A DNA stretch of 64,000 nucleotides. Source: JBKHYJ01 sp046565505. Its GTDB lineage: Bacteria; Acidobacteriota; Blastocatellia; UBA7656. The translations under genes and the position numbers were made by a program. A model generated the notes under the pieces. The model had not been told where the DNA came from. It did no database searches and saw only the letters and a program-made list of their open reading frames with translations. The stretch lies in assembly GCA_046565505.1 (NCBI GenBank), contig JBKHYJ010000076.1, positions 42,691 to 106,690 of the forward strand, written 5' to 3'. Positions 1-7,341 of this stretch are shown here, piece after piece (the stretch's first letter is position 1; every line of letters begins with the position of its first letter).

Positions 1-157
1 TCGCGGCCCGCGCGCCGGCCGCGCCTCTCCGGCCGCGGGCGACCGGCCCGTCACAGTGTATCTAAAATTCTTTCGCGGGCCGCTAACCTTTTCGCCTTAT
101 CATGTCTCTATACTCATGAGGGCTATCGCTGACGTTCGCGGTGGCACGGGAGCGCGG

Positions 158-745
158 ATGGCGAAGGCAGGCGCAGAACCGCCCGATGAGGTGCTGGTCG
201 TCGCGTCGATACTCGGCGACCTGCGCGCGTTCGACGAACTCGCGACGCGGTATCGCGCCGCCGTGGTGCGCACGGCCCAGGGCATAGTCGGCCGGGAAGA
301 CGCGGAAGACGTCGCCCAGGACGCGCTGTTACTAGCTTTCAGGGCGCTGCCTTCGATTGAAGAGCCGGCGAAATTTGCCGCGTGGCTTTCGGCCATCACA
401 CGCCATCGCGCGCAACGATTCGGCAAGCGCGAACGCGCTCATCGCGCGGGTCGCGTGGACCTCGACGGCTTCTTGCTCGAACAGGTTGAGGCGCTTACGC
501 AGCCCTTCTTCACCGGCGGCGGCTCGGACGAGGCCCTGAGGCGCGCCCTCGATAACGTGCCCGCCGATTACGCGCTCGTGCTGAGACTGCGCTTCCTGGA
601 CGAGATGCCGCTTAAACGAATAGCGGCTTTTCTGGGCGTGCCTGTATCGACCGTCAAATGGCGTGCGCACCGGGGCAAGCAGTTGGTGCGCGAGCAGATG
701 GGACTTTTAAAACGAGGTGAGAAATGGAAAGAGATAGAGAAATAG
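158..745 (+). CDS. ECF-type RNA polymerase sigma factor
   Basis: Sigma-70 family factor of the extracytoplasmic-function type, expected to direct RNA polymerase to a small regulon. Region 2 spans roughly residues 15-85, with the typical GREDAEDVAQDALLLAF core; region 4 spans about 140-185, ending in a helix-turn-helix with VSTVKWRAHRGKQ. The frame is open upstream to position 56, and ATG116 is possible. I prefer ATG158 because it has a GGGAG five bases upstream and because a TATACT box at 109-114 would start transcription near 121. Length is then 195 aa, normal for the family. The 3' end overlaps the next gene by 22 bases, so the two are probably translationally coupled. No classical zinc-finger anti-sigma gene follows; two related small unknown proteins do instead. 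Family call is firm, target genes unknown. Confidence 0.9.
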   Translation: MAKAGAEPPDEVLVVASILGDLRAFDELATRYRAAVVRTAQGIVGREDAEDVAQDALLLAFRALPSIEEPAKFAAWLSAITRHRAQRFGKRERAHRAGRVDLDGFLLEQVEALTQPFFTGGGSDEALRRALDNVPADYALVLRLRFLDEMPLKRIAAFLGVPVSTVKWRAHRGKQLVREQMGLLKRGEKWKEIEK

Positions 746-1068
746 TAAAGCTGATGAACGTTTTACGGCGGGTCGCGCGGGCCGCGAACTACGCCGCCTC
801 CTACAACACGCAGCCCGACGCCGCGCGCTTCTGCGTGTCGCAATATAACAAGGTGCTCGCGCGGCTGGCGGAACTGGAGCCGGCCGTCGCGCCGCTGTTC
901 GCGGAGCTTCCCGAGGAGGCTCCGCCTGAAGTCACGCGCATGGCGGCGGGCGAGCTGGCCGCTTTCTTCGAGGACGAGTCGGAAGGCGAGCGGCGTTCGC
1001 GTCGCGCGCGGCACTGCGGCGGAAGGCGCGCATGGGTCGGGTGGGCTTCTGTGTCGGGCCGTTGCTAA
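724..1068 (+). CDS. Small protein of unknown function, first of a tandem pair
   Basis: Unrecognised 114-aa protein. It starts inside the end of the sigma factor gene, behind a strong GAGGTGA ribosome site. Its first ~85 residues are clearly paralogous to the next gene: both begin MER-[DE]-[RK]-EI-x-KL-x-NVLRR and share ARFC-V-x-QYN-[KR]-VLARL, then an acidic stretch (AAFFEDE here, SAYYEDE there). No signal peptide or membrane segment is evident; the N-terminal part looks helical. After the shared region this copy ends in a short Arg/Gly-rich tail, while the second copy continues another ~65 residues, so this one looks C-terminally truncated or diverged. Coupling to the sigma gene makes a regulatory role, for instance as an unconventional sigma-binding protein, possible but unproven. 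Confidence 0.75.
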   Translation: MERDREIVKLMNVLRRVARAANYAASYNTQPDAARFCVSQYNKVLARLAELEPAVAPLFAELPEEAPPEVTRMAAGELAAFFEDESEGERRSRRARHCGGRRAWVGWASVSGRC

Positions 1069-1081
1069 TGGGAGGTGCGTT

Positions 1082-1585
1082 ATGGAAAGAGAGAAAGAGA
1101 TAGCCAAGCTTGTCAACGTGCTGCGGCGGACCTCACGCATGGCCTTGCAGTCGGAATGGACCGGGAGCAGCCAGGATGTCGCGCGCTTTTGCGTCGAGCA
1201 ATATAACCGCGTGTTGGCGCGGCTCAGGGAAATTGACGCGGGCGTCGGGACGGTATTCGACCCGCTCGCGGCCGACAGCTCGCTCACGGTCGCGGCGATG
1301 GCATGCCGTCAGCTCTCGGCTTATTACGAAGACGAAGTGGGCGGGAGGTCGGGCTGGGGTGAATCCTCAGGCGTGTGGGGCGACCCCAGGTACGGGATGT
1401 GGATCGATAAGCGCGCGTTCAAGGATTTTTGGAATAAGTCTGCTAAGGACGTGGAAGATTTTGGCGAGTTCATACGCGAGAATATAGAGGAGTGGGTCCG
1501 CCAGTACAGGGGGAAGGCGGGAGGCCCATCGCGGGGTGAGCCCACGACCGGGAAGACGGACCCCGAAGACACAAAGCCACAATGA
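1082..1585 (+). CDS. Small protein of unknown function, second of a tandem pair
   Basis: Unrecognised 167-aa protein, 13 bases after its paralog and behind a GGAGGTGCGTT ribosome site. The N-terminal ~85 residues match the upstream copy. The C-terminal half (GVWGDPRYGMW, then RAFKDFWNKSAKDVEDFGEF and IEEWVRQYRGK) is aromatic-rich and probably helical, followed by a polar, probably disordered tail. No signal peptide, membrane helix or metal motif is visible. The arrangement ECF sigma factor plus two paralogs looks like one operon. A role in controlling the sigma factor is inference from position only. Confidence 0.8.
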   Translation: MEREKEIAKLVNVLRRTSRMALQSEWTGSSQDVARFCVEQYNRVLARLREIDAGVGTVFDPLAADSSLTVAAMACRQLSAYYEDEVGGRSGWGESSGVWGDPRYGMWIDKRAFKDFWNKSAKDVEDFGEFIRENIEEWVRQYRGKAGGPSRGEPTTGKTDPEDTKPQ

Positions 1586-2007
1586 CAATCGATTAGACCC
1601 CCTGCGATAACACGGAAGAAAGGGAAGGGAGAAAGTATGAGACTGGGCGCTTCGAGCGGGCCTCTGACTTCTCCTTTCCCCGCCGCCGTATTGCGCGAAT
1701 TCGGAAAATCTTACATAGCGCGACTGTAATCTTTACAATCGCCCAACCCTTCCAGGTCCGGCCCTCGCCGGCAGCTTCCTTTATTTTCGGCCAGTTTACG
1801 CGACCGGCGAAGCGTGCGCGCGGCGGCATAATGCTTGCTCATGTACCTGTGGGGCAGAGATACGGATGATAAATATCATTTCCGGTCTCTTATGCGGTTA
1901 CTGTGGTGAGGACGGTAACCACGATAGGCGATGCGGACGCTGATCTGCATCGCCTTTTTATACTTGCCCGAGCGGCAGGTAATTTCAAAAAGTGGGAGTA
2001 TAAAATT
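1586..2007. other. Intergenic region with two inverted repeats before the OmpA-like gene
   Basis: No convincing gene. It holds a short inverted repeat (GGTTAC at 1896-1901 with GTAACC at 1915-1920) and, right after it, a terminator-like hairpin (listed separately). The 48 bases after that hairpin lead directly into the OmpA-like lipoprotein gene, so the hairpin could either end the upstream operon or act in the leader of the downstream gene. A 78-codon open frame on the minus strand here is basic, has no family resemblance and is probably chance. Confidence 0.5.
1927..1959 (+). terminator. Rho-independent terminator-like hairpin
   Basis: Perfect 8-bp stem GGCGATGC / GCATCGCC with a 12-nt loop, followed by TTTTTA. 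It lies 340 bases after the tandem small-protein genes and ~50 bases before the OmpA-like start codon. It could be the operon terminator, the end of a short leader RNA, or an attenuator. Confidence 0.65.
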
Positions 2008-2718
2008 ATGAAAAAGAATCTCGTAGTTTTAACAGCTCTGAGCATCTTCGTAGTCCTCAGTTCAATCGGGTGCGCGACGAAAAAATATGCGCGCAATCGC
2101 GTCAATGAGCGCGTCACCCCGCTCGAACAAAGGACGGGTGAGTTGGAAGAAACGTCGCGCCGTAACAGCCAGGACATCTCCCATCTGGGGACGGACGTAA
2201 CGGACGTTCGCGGGCGCGCGGACCGCGCGCAGTCGCAAGCCGACACCGCCTTGAGCCGCGCCGACGAGGCCAACACTCATGCCGGCACGGTCGAACAGTC
2301 TGTCACGGATTTGCGCACGAACATCGACAAGTATGGGCTTCAGAACACGGCGACGGTGAACTTCAAGTTCGACAGCTATCAACTGACCCCCGAAGCGAAA
2401 GAGTCGCTCGACCAGTTGGCTGCGCAGATTAAGGACCGCGAAAACTTCATACTCGAGATAGAAGGGTTCGCCGACGCGACCGGCAGCGATTCTTATAACA
2501 ACCAGCTCACGCAGCGCCGCGCCGACGCGGTCCGCCGCTACCTGGCCGAGCAGCATAATATTCCTTTGTTCAGAATGCATATCCTCGGATTTGGCGAAGT
2601 CCGCGCGGTCGCCGATAACACGACGCGCTCCGGCCGCGCGCAGAACCGCCGCGTCGAGATCCGGTTGCTCACCCGCAACGTTTCCGGCTCCGCGGCGACA
2701 TCAGGGTCACAGCACTAG
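2008..2718 (+). CDS. OmpA family peptidoglycan-associated lipoprotein
   Basis: Outer-membrane lipoprotein that should anchor the envelope to peptidoglycan. The 236-aa product starts at ATG2008 (GGGAG upstream) with a lipoprotein signal whose lipobox SSIGC puts the lipidated Cys at residue 22. Residues ~35-110 are polar, Ala/Glu/Arg-rich and likely a coiled coil, like Lpp or a spacer. The OmpA C-terminal domain runs from ~125 to 225, with NFKFDSYQLTPEAKESL, the diaminopimelate-binding region FADATGSDSYNNQLTQRRA and the closing AQNRRVEIRLL. The arrangement (lipid anchor, coiled coil, OmpA domain) differs from Pal by its long spacer. A strong terminator follows. Confidence 0.93.
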   Translation: MKKNLVVLTALSIFVVLSSIGCATKKYARNRVNERVTPLEQRTGELEETSRRNSQDISHLGTDVTDVRGRADRAQSQADTALSRADEANTHAGTVEQSVTDLRTNIDKYGLQNTATVNFKFDSYQLTPEAKESLDQLAAQIKDRENFILEIEGFADATGSDSYNNQLTQRRADAVRRYLAEQHNIPLFRMHILGFGEVRAVADNTTRSGRAQNRRVEIRLLTRNVSGSAATSGSQH

Positions 2719-2792
2719 CCCCCTCTCTGATCGAACGGCTAGCACCGCAGCTAGAACCAATCCCTCGATCAAATACTGCCTCCGAAACACAA

Positions 2793-2820
2793 GGCGGGCC
2801 AACCGGCCCGCCCTTTTTTT
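2793..2820 (+). terminator. Rho-independent terminator
   Basis: GGCGGGCC stem with AACC loop and GGCCCGCC, then C and seven T. It ends the OmpA-like lipoprotein transcript, 75 bases after its stop codon. Confidence 0.9.
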
Positions 2821-2914
2821 CGCCCGCCCGCCCGCGCCGGGCTTGACGCACGCGAACGCCAGGCTTAATAACATTCCTATGATGTCGCAGACCAAGTAGC
2901 CGGAAATTTCTACG

Positions 2915-3433
2915 ATGAAAAGCAGAATGGAAGTCGTCAAAGCGGACATAACGACCCTCAAAGTGGACGCGATAGTCAACGCGGCCAACAGCTCGCTGCT
3001 CGGCGGGGGCGGTGTGGATGGCGCGATCCACCGCAAGGCCGGCCCGGGTCTGCTTCAAGAATGCCGCTCGCTCGGCGGCTGCGAGACGGGCCAGGCTAAG
3101 ATAACGTCGGGCCACGGCCTCCCGGCGCGGTACGTAATTCACGCGGTGGGCCCCGTCTGGCATGGCGGGGCCGCAGGCGAGGCGGGACTGCTGGCTTCAT
3201 GCTACGCCTCGAGCCTCAGACTGGCGGCCGGGCACGGCGTTAAAACGATAGCTTTCCCCGCCATTAGCTGCGGGGCGTATGGCTACCCCGTGGAAGAGGC
3301 GGCGCGGGTCGCGGTGAGCGAAACGGCCGCGTTTCTGGGCGGGGATGATTCGGTCGAAAGAGTCATATTTACTTGCTTCGGCGACGACGTGTACCATGCT
3401 TACGTGAAAGCGCTTGAGGGCCTGGATGCTTGA
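2915..3433 (+). CDS. Macro domain protein (ADP-ribose / O-acetyl-ADP-ribose hydrolase type)
   Basis: Stand-alone 172-aa macro domain of the YmdB / MacroD class, which binds ADP-ribose and removes O-acetyl or ADP-ribosyl groups. Seen: the N-terminal ADITTLKVDAIVNAANS, the catalytic loop LLGGGGVDGAIHRKAG with the Asn and Asp used by MacroD enzymes, the HAVGPVW strand and the C-terminal phosphate loop ISCGAYGYP. Length and motif order are those of active bacterial members. Start at ATG2915; ATG2927 is an alternative. It leads a packed operon with HNH, Nudix and TrmL genes; the Nudix enzyme could use the ADP-ribose released here. Confidence 0.93.
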   Translation: MKSRMEVVKADITTLKVDAIVNAANSSLLGGGGVDGAIHRKAGPGLLQECRSLGGCETGQAKITSGHGLPARYVIHAVGPVWHGGAAGEAGLLASCYASSLRLAAGHGVKTIAFPAISCGAYGYPVEEAARVAVSETAAFLGGDDSVERVIFTCFGDDVYHAYVKALEGLDA

Positions 3434-3460
3434 TTAGAAGATTCGAGGTCTGGGGGAAGC

Positions 3461-3745
3461 TTGAATCATTCGGCGCAAGGGGCATGCGCGCTGTGCGAGC
3501 GCGCGGTCGCCCGCATCTCGAAACATCACCTGACCCCGAAATCCGAAGGCGGCACAGAGACGATAGACCTTTGCTCCGCTTGCCATAAGACTCTGCATAA
3601 ATTCTTTACTAATCGCACCCTCGCGAGGGAGTTGAGCACGATCGATGCTTTGCGGCGAAACCCTGAGGTGCGGCGATACCTCGCATGGGTGCGCAAGCAG
3701 CCCGACCGTTCCATACATGTCCGTACGAGCCGCAGGAGGCGTTGA
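3461..3745 (+). CDS. Small HNH endonuclease-like protein
   Basis: 94-aa protein with an HNH zinc-finger core: CALCER, then HHLTPKSEGG, then DLCSACHKTLHKFF. The paired CxxC motifs should hold a structural zinc, and the HH...H arrangement gives the beta-beta-alpha metal nuclease fold. Start is TTG3461, with GGGGGAAG ahead. The stop is one base before the GTG of the Nudix gene, so the two are co-translated. Substrate is unknown; small stand-alone HNH proteins of this type are widespread in bacteria and often uncharacterised. The Arg-rich tail could bind nucleic acid. Confidence 0.85.
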   Translation: MNHSAQGACALCERAVARISKHHLTPKSEGGTETIDLCSACHKTLHKFFTNRTLARELSTIDALRRNPEVRRYLAWVRKQPDRSIHVRTSRRRR

Positions 3746-3746
3746 A

Positions 3747-4271
3747 GTGGCGAGCAAAACCGGGAAGAAAAAGGGCGAGGCCGGCTCCCCCCGCCGGCGG
3801 GAATATTGCTACGAGCACCCGCGGCCCGCCGTGACGGTCGATATAGTGCTCTTCCGCCGCGAGGCCGGGCGCGTAGAGGTTCTGCTGATAAAGCGCGGGC
3901 GCGACCCTTTCAAGGGACGCTGGGCTTTCCCGGGCGGGTTTGTAGACGAGGACGAATCTCTAGAAGATGCCGCCGCGCGCGAGTTGCGCGAAGAGACGGG
4001 GTTGGAAAACGTCCGCCTGAAACAGGTCGGCGCGTTCGGGGACCCGGGGCGGGACCCACGCGGCCACACCGTGAGCGTAGCCTTCGCCGCCCTGCTTGAG
4101 ACGCCTGACGAAGCCAGGGCCGGCGACGACGCGGAAGAGGCAGCGTGGCATACGGTCGCGCGCCCCCCTCTGCTCGCCTTCGATCATAAAAAAATTCTCG
4201 GCGCTGCCATCGAAAGCACGTTGCCGAATGGCAAACAAATCCCGCGCCCAATCGGGCGCAAGAAGAGATGA
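3747..4271 (+). CDS. Nudix hydrolase
   Basis: 174-aa Nudix hydrolase cleaving a nucleoside diphosphate linked to another moiety. The Nudix box is complete at residues 64-86: G, five residues, E70, seven residues, then RELREETGL. Start is GTG3747 because AGGAGG lies at 3733-3738 and the previous gene stops one base earlier; an upstream in-frame start at 3645 would overlap the HNH gene. The N-terminal ~20 residues are Lys/Arg/Gly-rich. The sequence around the box (FKGRWAFPGGFVDEDESL) resembles ADP-ribose / NADH-type pyrophosphatases, which fits its place behind a macro domain gene, but substrate cannot be read with certainty. Confidence 0.9.
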   Translation: MASKTGKKKGEAGSPRRREYCYEHPRPAVTVDIVLFRREAGRVEVLLIKRGRDPFKGRWAFPGGFVDEDESLEDAAARELREETGLENVRLKQVGAFGDPGRDPRGHTVSVAFAALLETPDEARAGDDAEEAAWHTVARPPLLAFDHKKILGAAIESTLPNGKQIPRPIGRKKR

Positions 4272-4274
4272 CGC

Positions 4275-4787
4275 ATGAGTAGCGAGCCCGTCGTCCCTTC
4301 AATCACCGCCGAGCCCCGTTCGTCGCGGCTGCACGTCGCGCTCGTCGAGCCTGAGATTCCGCCCAACACCGGGAACATAGCGCGGCTATGCGCCGCGACC
4401 TTCACGCCTTTGCACCTGGTGGGCAAGCTCGGGTTCCGAACCGACGACAAGGCCGTGCGGCGCGCGGGTCTGGATTACTGGGGCGAAGTCGAGATTCATT
4501 ATCACCTGAACATAGAAGTGCTCTACGCGGCCTTGCCCGCCGCACGCTTCTTATACTTCACGACGAAGGCGGAGCGCGCCTACACGGACTTCGATTACGC
4601 GCCGGGTGATTGTCTCGTCTTCGGCCGCGAGACGCGCGGGCTTCCTGAAGAGTTATTGCGCGCGAATTGGGGGCGTTGCCTGACGATACCCATGCCCAAC
4701 AAGGGCGTGCGGTCGTTGAATCTCGCCACCTCTGTCGGCATAGCGCTTTACGAAGCGCTCAGGCAAACTTCCGGTTTTAGGTATTAG
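4275..4787 (+). CDS. trmL: tRNA (cytidine(34)-2'-O)-methyltransferase
   Basis: SPOUT-class methyltransferase that 2'-O-methylates the wobble nucleotide of certain leucine tRNAs. Seen: EPEIPPNTGNIARLCAAT (motif 1), LVFGRETRGLPEELL (motif 2) and IPMPNKGVRSLNLATSVGIALYEALRQ (motif 3 and trefoil knot), in the order and spacing of TrmL. The 170-aa length is close to the usual ~155-160, with ~15 extra N-terminal residues. ATG4275 lies three bases after the Nudix stop, so it is the last gene of the macro/HNH/Nudix operon. Confidence 0.93.
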   Translation: MSSEPVVPSITAEPRSSRLHVALVEPEIPPNTGNIARLCAATFTPLHLVGKLGFRTDDKAVRRAGLDYWGEVEIHYHLNIEVLYAALPAARFLYFTTKAERAYTDFDYAPGDCLVFGRETRGLPEELLRANWGRCLTIPMPNKGVRSLNLATSVGIALYEALRQTSGFRY

Positions 4788-4856
4788 ATTCCGGGCCAGG
4801 GACCGGGCCGCCCGGTGAGGCGCTGTTTGACCTGCTCGGCAGCAAATCCAAAACCT

Positions 4857-4905
4857 AAAATAAACAAATTGGGCCGGCCGCGCGCCAATAGCACGGCCGG
4901 CCCAA
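4857..4905 (-). terminator. Rho-independent terminator for the M48 peptidase gene
   Basis: Perfect 12-bp stem TTGGGCCGGCCG / CGGCCGGCCCAA (4869-4880 with 4894-4905). Read on the minus strand it is followed by a T-rich run (AATTTGTTTATTTT), 30 bases after the peptidase stop codon. The stem may also stop plus-strand transcription from trmL. Confidence 0.8.
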
Positions 4906-4935
4906 AGCCTACGGGAGGAGTGATGAGATTAATGC

Positions 4936-6060
4936 TCAGGGCTTCTTGTCGGCGGGCTTGCCATCGCTGTCGCGTCGCTTCAGCGTGGGCCTGTCTTTGT
5001 CTTTAGGCTGTTCCGTGTCGGTCGTCGAGGGTGAAGCTTGATCGTCGCCGTCCTTGCGCCGCTTCAGCGTCGGGCGCTTCGGCCCCGTGTCGCGGTTGCC
5101 GGAGGCGTCAATCGTCCTAGCATTCGTCAGCTTGAGCAGCCTGTTCTTCACTGCGCTGAATTCCGACGTGCTGAGCGTGTACTCGTCGCGGTCTGGAAAT
5201 TTCGCCAGCAGGTCATGCACTTTGGTGATCCGGTCGGGCGTTGGCGGGTGGGTGCCGAAAAGTTTAGAAAGCGTGCCCGGCTTGCCCTTCTCTTTTTTCT
5301 CCAGCTTCTCGAAGAACGAGAGGAAGTTATTCGGGTCATACCCGGCGGCCCAGAGGTACTGCGCGCCCAGCCTGTCGGCCTCGGCCTCGGAGCCGCGGCT
5401 GAATTTGAGGAAGGCCAGCGGCACGCCGATCTGCGCGGCCTGGTAAGCGAGGTAACCGAGCCCGCCCGTCATGAAGATCAGCGGGATCATCGCGTAATTG
5501 GCGAGCGTGGCTTTCGACGCTTGCTCGACGCCGTGGCGCGCGGCGACGTGCGCGATCTCGTGCGCCATCACGCCGGCAAGCTCGGCCTCGCTGTCGGCGG
5601 CCAGTATCGCCCCTTTGTTGACGTAGAGGAAGCCGCCGGGCAGCGCGAACGCGTTCACGTCGTCAGAGTCCAGCACCTTGATGGTGAAAGGTATCTTGGC
5701 GTCCGAGTGTAGCGCGAGGTTCTGCCCTATGCGGTTGACGTACTCGCTCACGACGGGGTCGTCAACAAACTTGGCCTGCTGGTCTACCTGCGAGGCGACC
5801 TGCCGCCCGAGCGCCACCTCTTTATCGAGCGAGTAAAAATTGATCTGGTGCTTATTGATGTTGCGCTTGCCGATCATCAGCGGGTTCTCAGTGTCGTCAA
5901 GCTTGCCTTTAGAAGTCGGCGCGCCGGGCTGCTGAGCCGCCTGGTCCGGCTGCTTCTTACTATCAGAATTGTTCTGAGTGCCGGCGAGCAGCGTCGTGGG
6001 TGAGACTATGATTGCCGCTAACGCCAAAGCCGTAAGCCGCTTTAATATGATTGACTTCAT
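4936..6060 (-). CDS. Secreted M48 family zinc metalloprotease
   Basis: Exported 374-aa peptidase of the BepA/LoiP (M48) type, likely degrading or refolding misassembled envelope proteins. A signal peptide covers residues 1-26, beginning MKSIILKRL; ATG6060 is chosen because AGAGGAG lies just upstream, although the frame opens 15 codons earlier. The zinc site is HEIAH at 167-171, with the third ligand Glu in SEAEADRLG near 225. The region between is moderately hydrophobic but not clearly membrane-spanning. The C-terminal ~70 residues are polar and contain RPTLKRR twice, an unusual basic tail. Monocistronic, with its own terminator. Confidence 0.92.
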   Translation of the reverse strand: MKSIILKRLTALALAAIIVSPTTLLAGTQNNSDSKKQPDQAAQQPGAPTSKGKLDDTENPLMIGKRNINKHQINFYSLDKEVALGRQVASQVDQQAKFVDDPVVSEYVNRIGQNLALHSDAKIPFTIKVLDSDDVNAFALPGGFLYVNKGAILAADSEAELAGVMAHEIAHVAARHGVEQASKATLANYAMIPLIFMTGGLGYLAYQAAQIGVPLAFLKFSRGSEAEADRLGAQYLWAAGYDPNNFLSFFEKLEKKEKGKPGTLSKLFGTHPPTPDRITKVHDLLAKFPDRDEYTLSTSEFSAVKNRLLKLTNARTIDASGNRDTGPKRPTLKRRKDGDDQASPSTTDTEQPKDKDRPTLKRRDSDGKPADKKP

Positions 6061-6343
6061 CGGTTGAACTCCTCTAACACGGTGGTTCGGAAGAGGCGCC
6101 CGCACGGGGACGAGCCGCTCTTACACTTCAAGTTTACCACAGCACTATTAAGGCCGGAAAGTTACGCCCCAGGACGTGTATTATATCGCCGGCATATTAA
6201 AAGGTGATTAAACTTGAATTATAAATTGCTAATATAGCGGGTCGCGGGGCCGGGGCGGCGTGCGCGGGGCCGCTGACGAATCAACCTGCGGCGCCCGCCT
6301 ATAGGGGGTGCGCTCGGCCCGGCAGCCGGAAAGGAGCCGTCGA

Positions 6344-7228
6344 TTGAAACTCTCTATCATAGGGGCCGGCCGCGTCGGGCAGACGATAGGCCGAATGGCT
6401 CGCGAAGCAGGATACGACATAACTGATGTCATTTGCCGCTCGCGGCGGTCGGCCCAATCCGCCGCCCGGTTCATCGGCGCAGGCAACGCGCAGACGGCTG
6501 CGCGCGCGCGGCTCTCGACGGCGGATATAATTCTAATCGCGACTCCCGATGATAAGATCAAAGATGCGGTCGAGCTTGTCTCAGGCAATGCCTCGCGAAT
6601 CGGCCGCGCGGTCGCGCTGCACACGAGCGGGGCGCTCGCGAGCGACGCGCTCTCTCCGCTCGCCGACCTCGGGTTCGGCGTCGGCTCGTGCCACCCGCTA
6701 CAGACGTTTGAAAGCCCCGGGCGAGCCGTCGCCAGCGCGCCCGCGAGCTACTTTTGCATAGAGGGCGGCGCGAGGGCCGCGCGGGCGGCTCGCAAATTAG
6801 TCGGCAGCATAGGGGCCAGGCATTTCGAGATACCGACCGAGATGAAGGGCCTCTACCATGCGGCGGCGGTTATGGCGTCGGGCGGGGTTGTTGCGCTTGT
6901 GAGCATCAGCCTTGAGATGCTCGCCCGCTGCGGCCTGGGGCGGGCCGAATCGAAAAAGGTGCTGCTGCCTTTAATCGAAGGCACAATCGCAAATGTGCGC
7001 GCGGTCGGCCCGGCGCGCGCGCTCACGGGACCCGTTCGCAGAGGCGATAAAGGTACTGTCGGGCGAAATATGAACGCCGTCGCGGCTATTGATTCAGACT
7101 GGCTCGAACTTTATCGCCTGCTGGCCGCGCGCAGCCTGTCATTAGCCGAAGAGGCCGGCCTGGACGAAAAATCGCTCGCCGAATTGCGACGGTTGCTGAA
7201 GCCGAAAGGTAAGAGCCGAAAGGCGTGA
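6344..7228 (+). CDS. Rossmann-fold and DUF2520 domain protein
   Basis: 294-aa protein with an N-terminal NAD(P)-binding Rossmann domain (LSIIGAGRVGQTIG at residues 2-15, then ATPDDKI) and a C-terminal helical domain of the DUF2520 type (MKGLYHAAAVMASGG, then GPARALTGPVRRGD). The architecture is that of 6-phosphogluconate-dehydrogenase-like or F420-type oxidoreductases; in many bacteria the family lies beside pantothenate genes, but none is near here and the substrate is unknown. Start is TTG6344, decided by AAGGAG seven bases upstream; the frame opens at 6308 without a ribosome site. A ~60-bp AT-rich stretch at 6190-6240 may hold the promoter. Confidence 0.88.
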   Translation: MKLSIIGAGRVGQTIGRMAREAGYDITDVICRSRRSAQSAARFIGAGNAQTAARARLSTADIILIATPDDKIKDAVELVSGNASRIGRAVALHTSGALASDALSPLADLGFGVGSCHPLQTFESPGRAVASAPASYFCIEGGARAARAARKLVGSIGARHFEIPTEMKGLYHAAAVMASGGVVALVSISLEMLARCGLGRAESKKVLLPLIEGTIANVRAVGPARALTGPVRRGDKGTVGRNMNAVAAIDSDWLELYRLLAARSLSLAEEAGLDEKSLAELRRLLKPKGKSRKA

Positions 7229-7341
7229 GGCGGCGGCGTGATGTAAACGCCAGCCCGCAGGCGAAAATCGAAAGGGCCTGATTATGAAGCGCACGCCTTT
7301 TGTCTACCCGTGCCTGGCACTTTCAGGCTCGCGCGCGGTGC

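Noticed and set aside
724..1068. Frameshifted version of the second small protein
   Set aside because: No other frame after codon ~85 restores the missing C-terminal half, so truncation or divergence is more likely than a sequencing frameshift.
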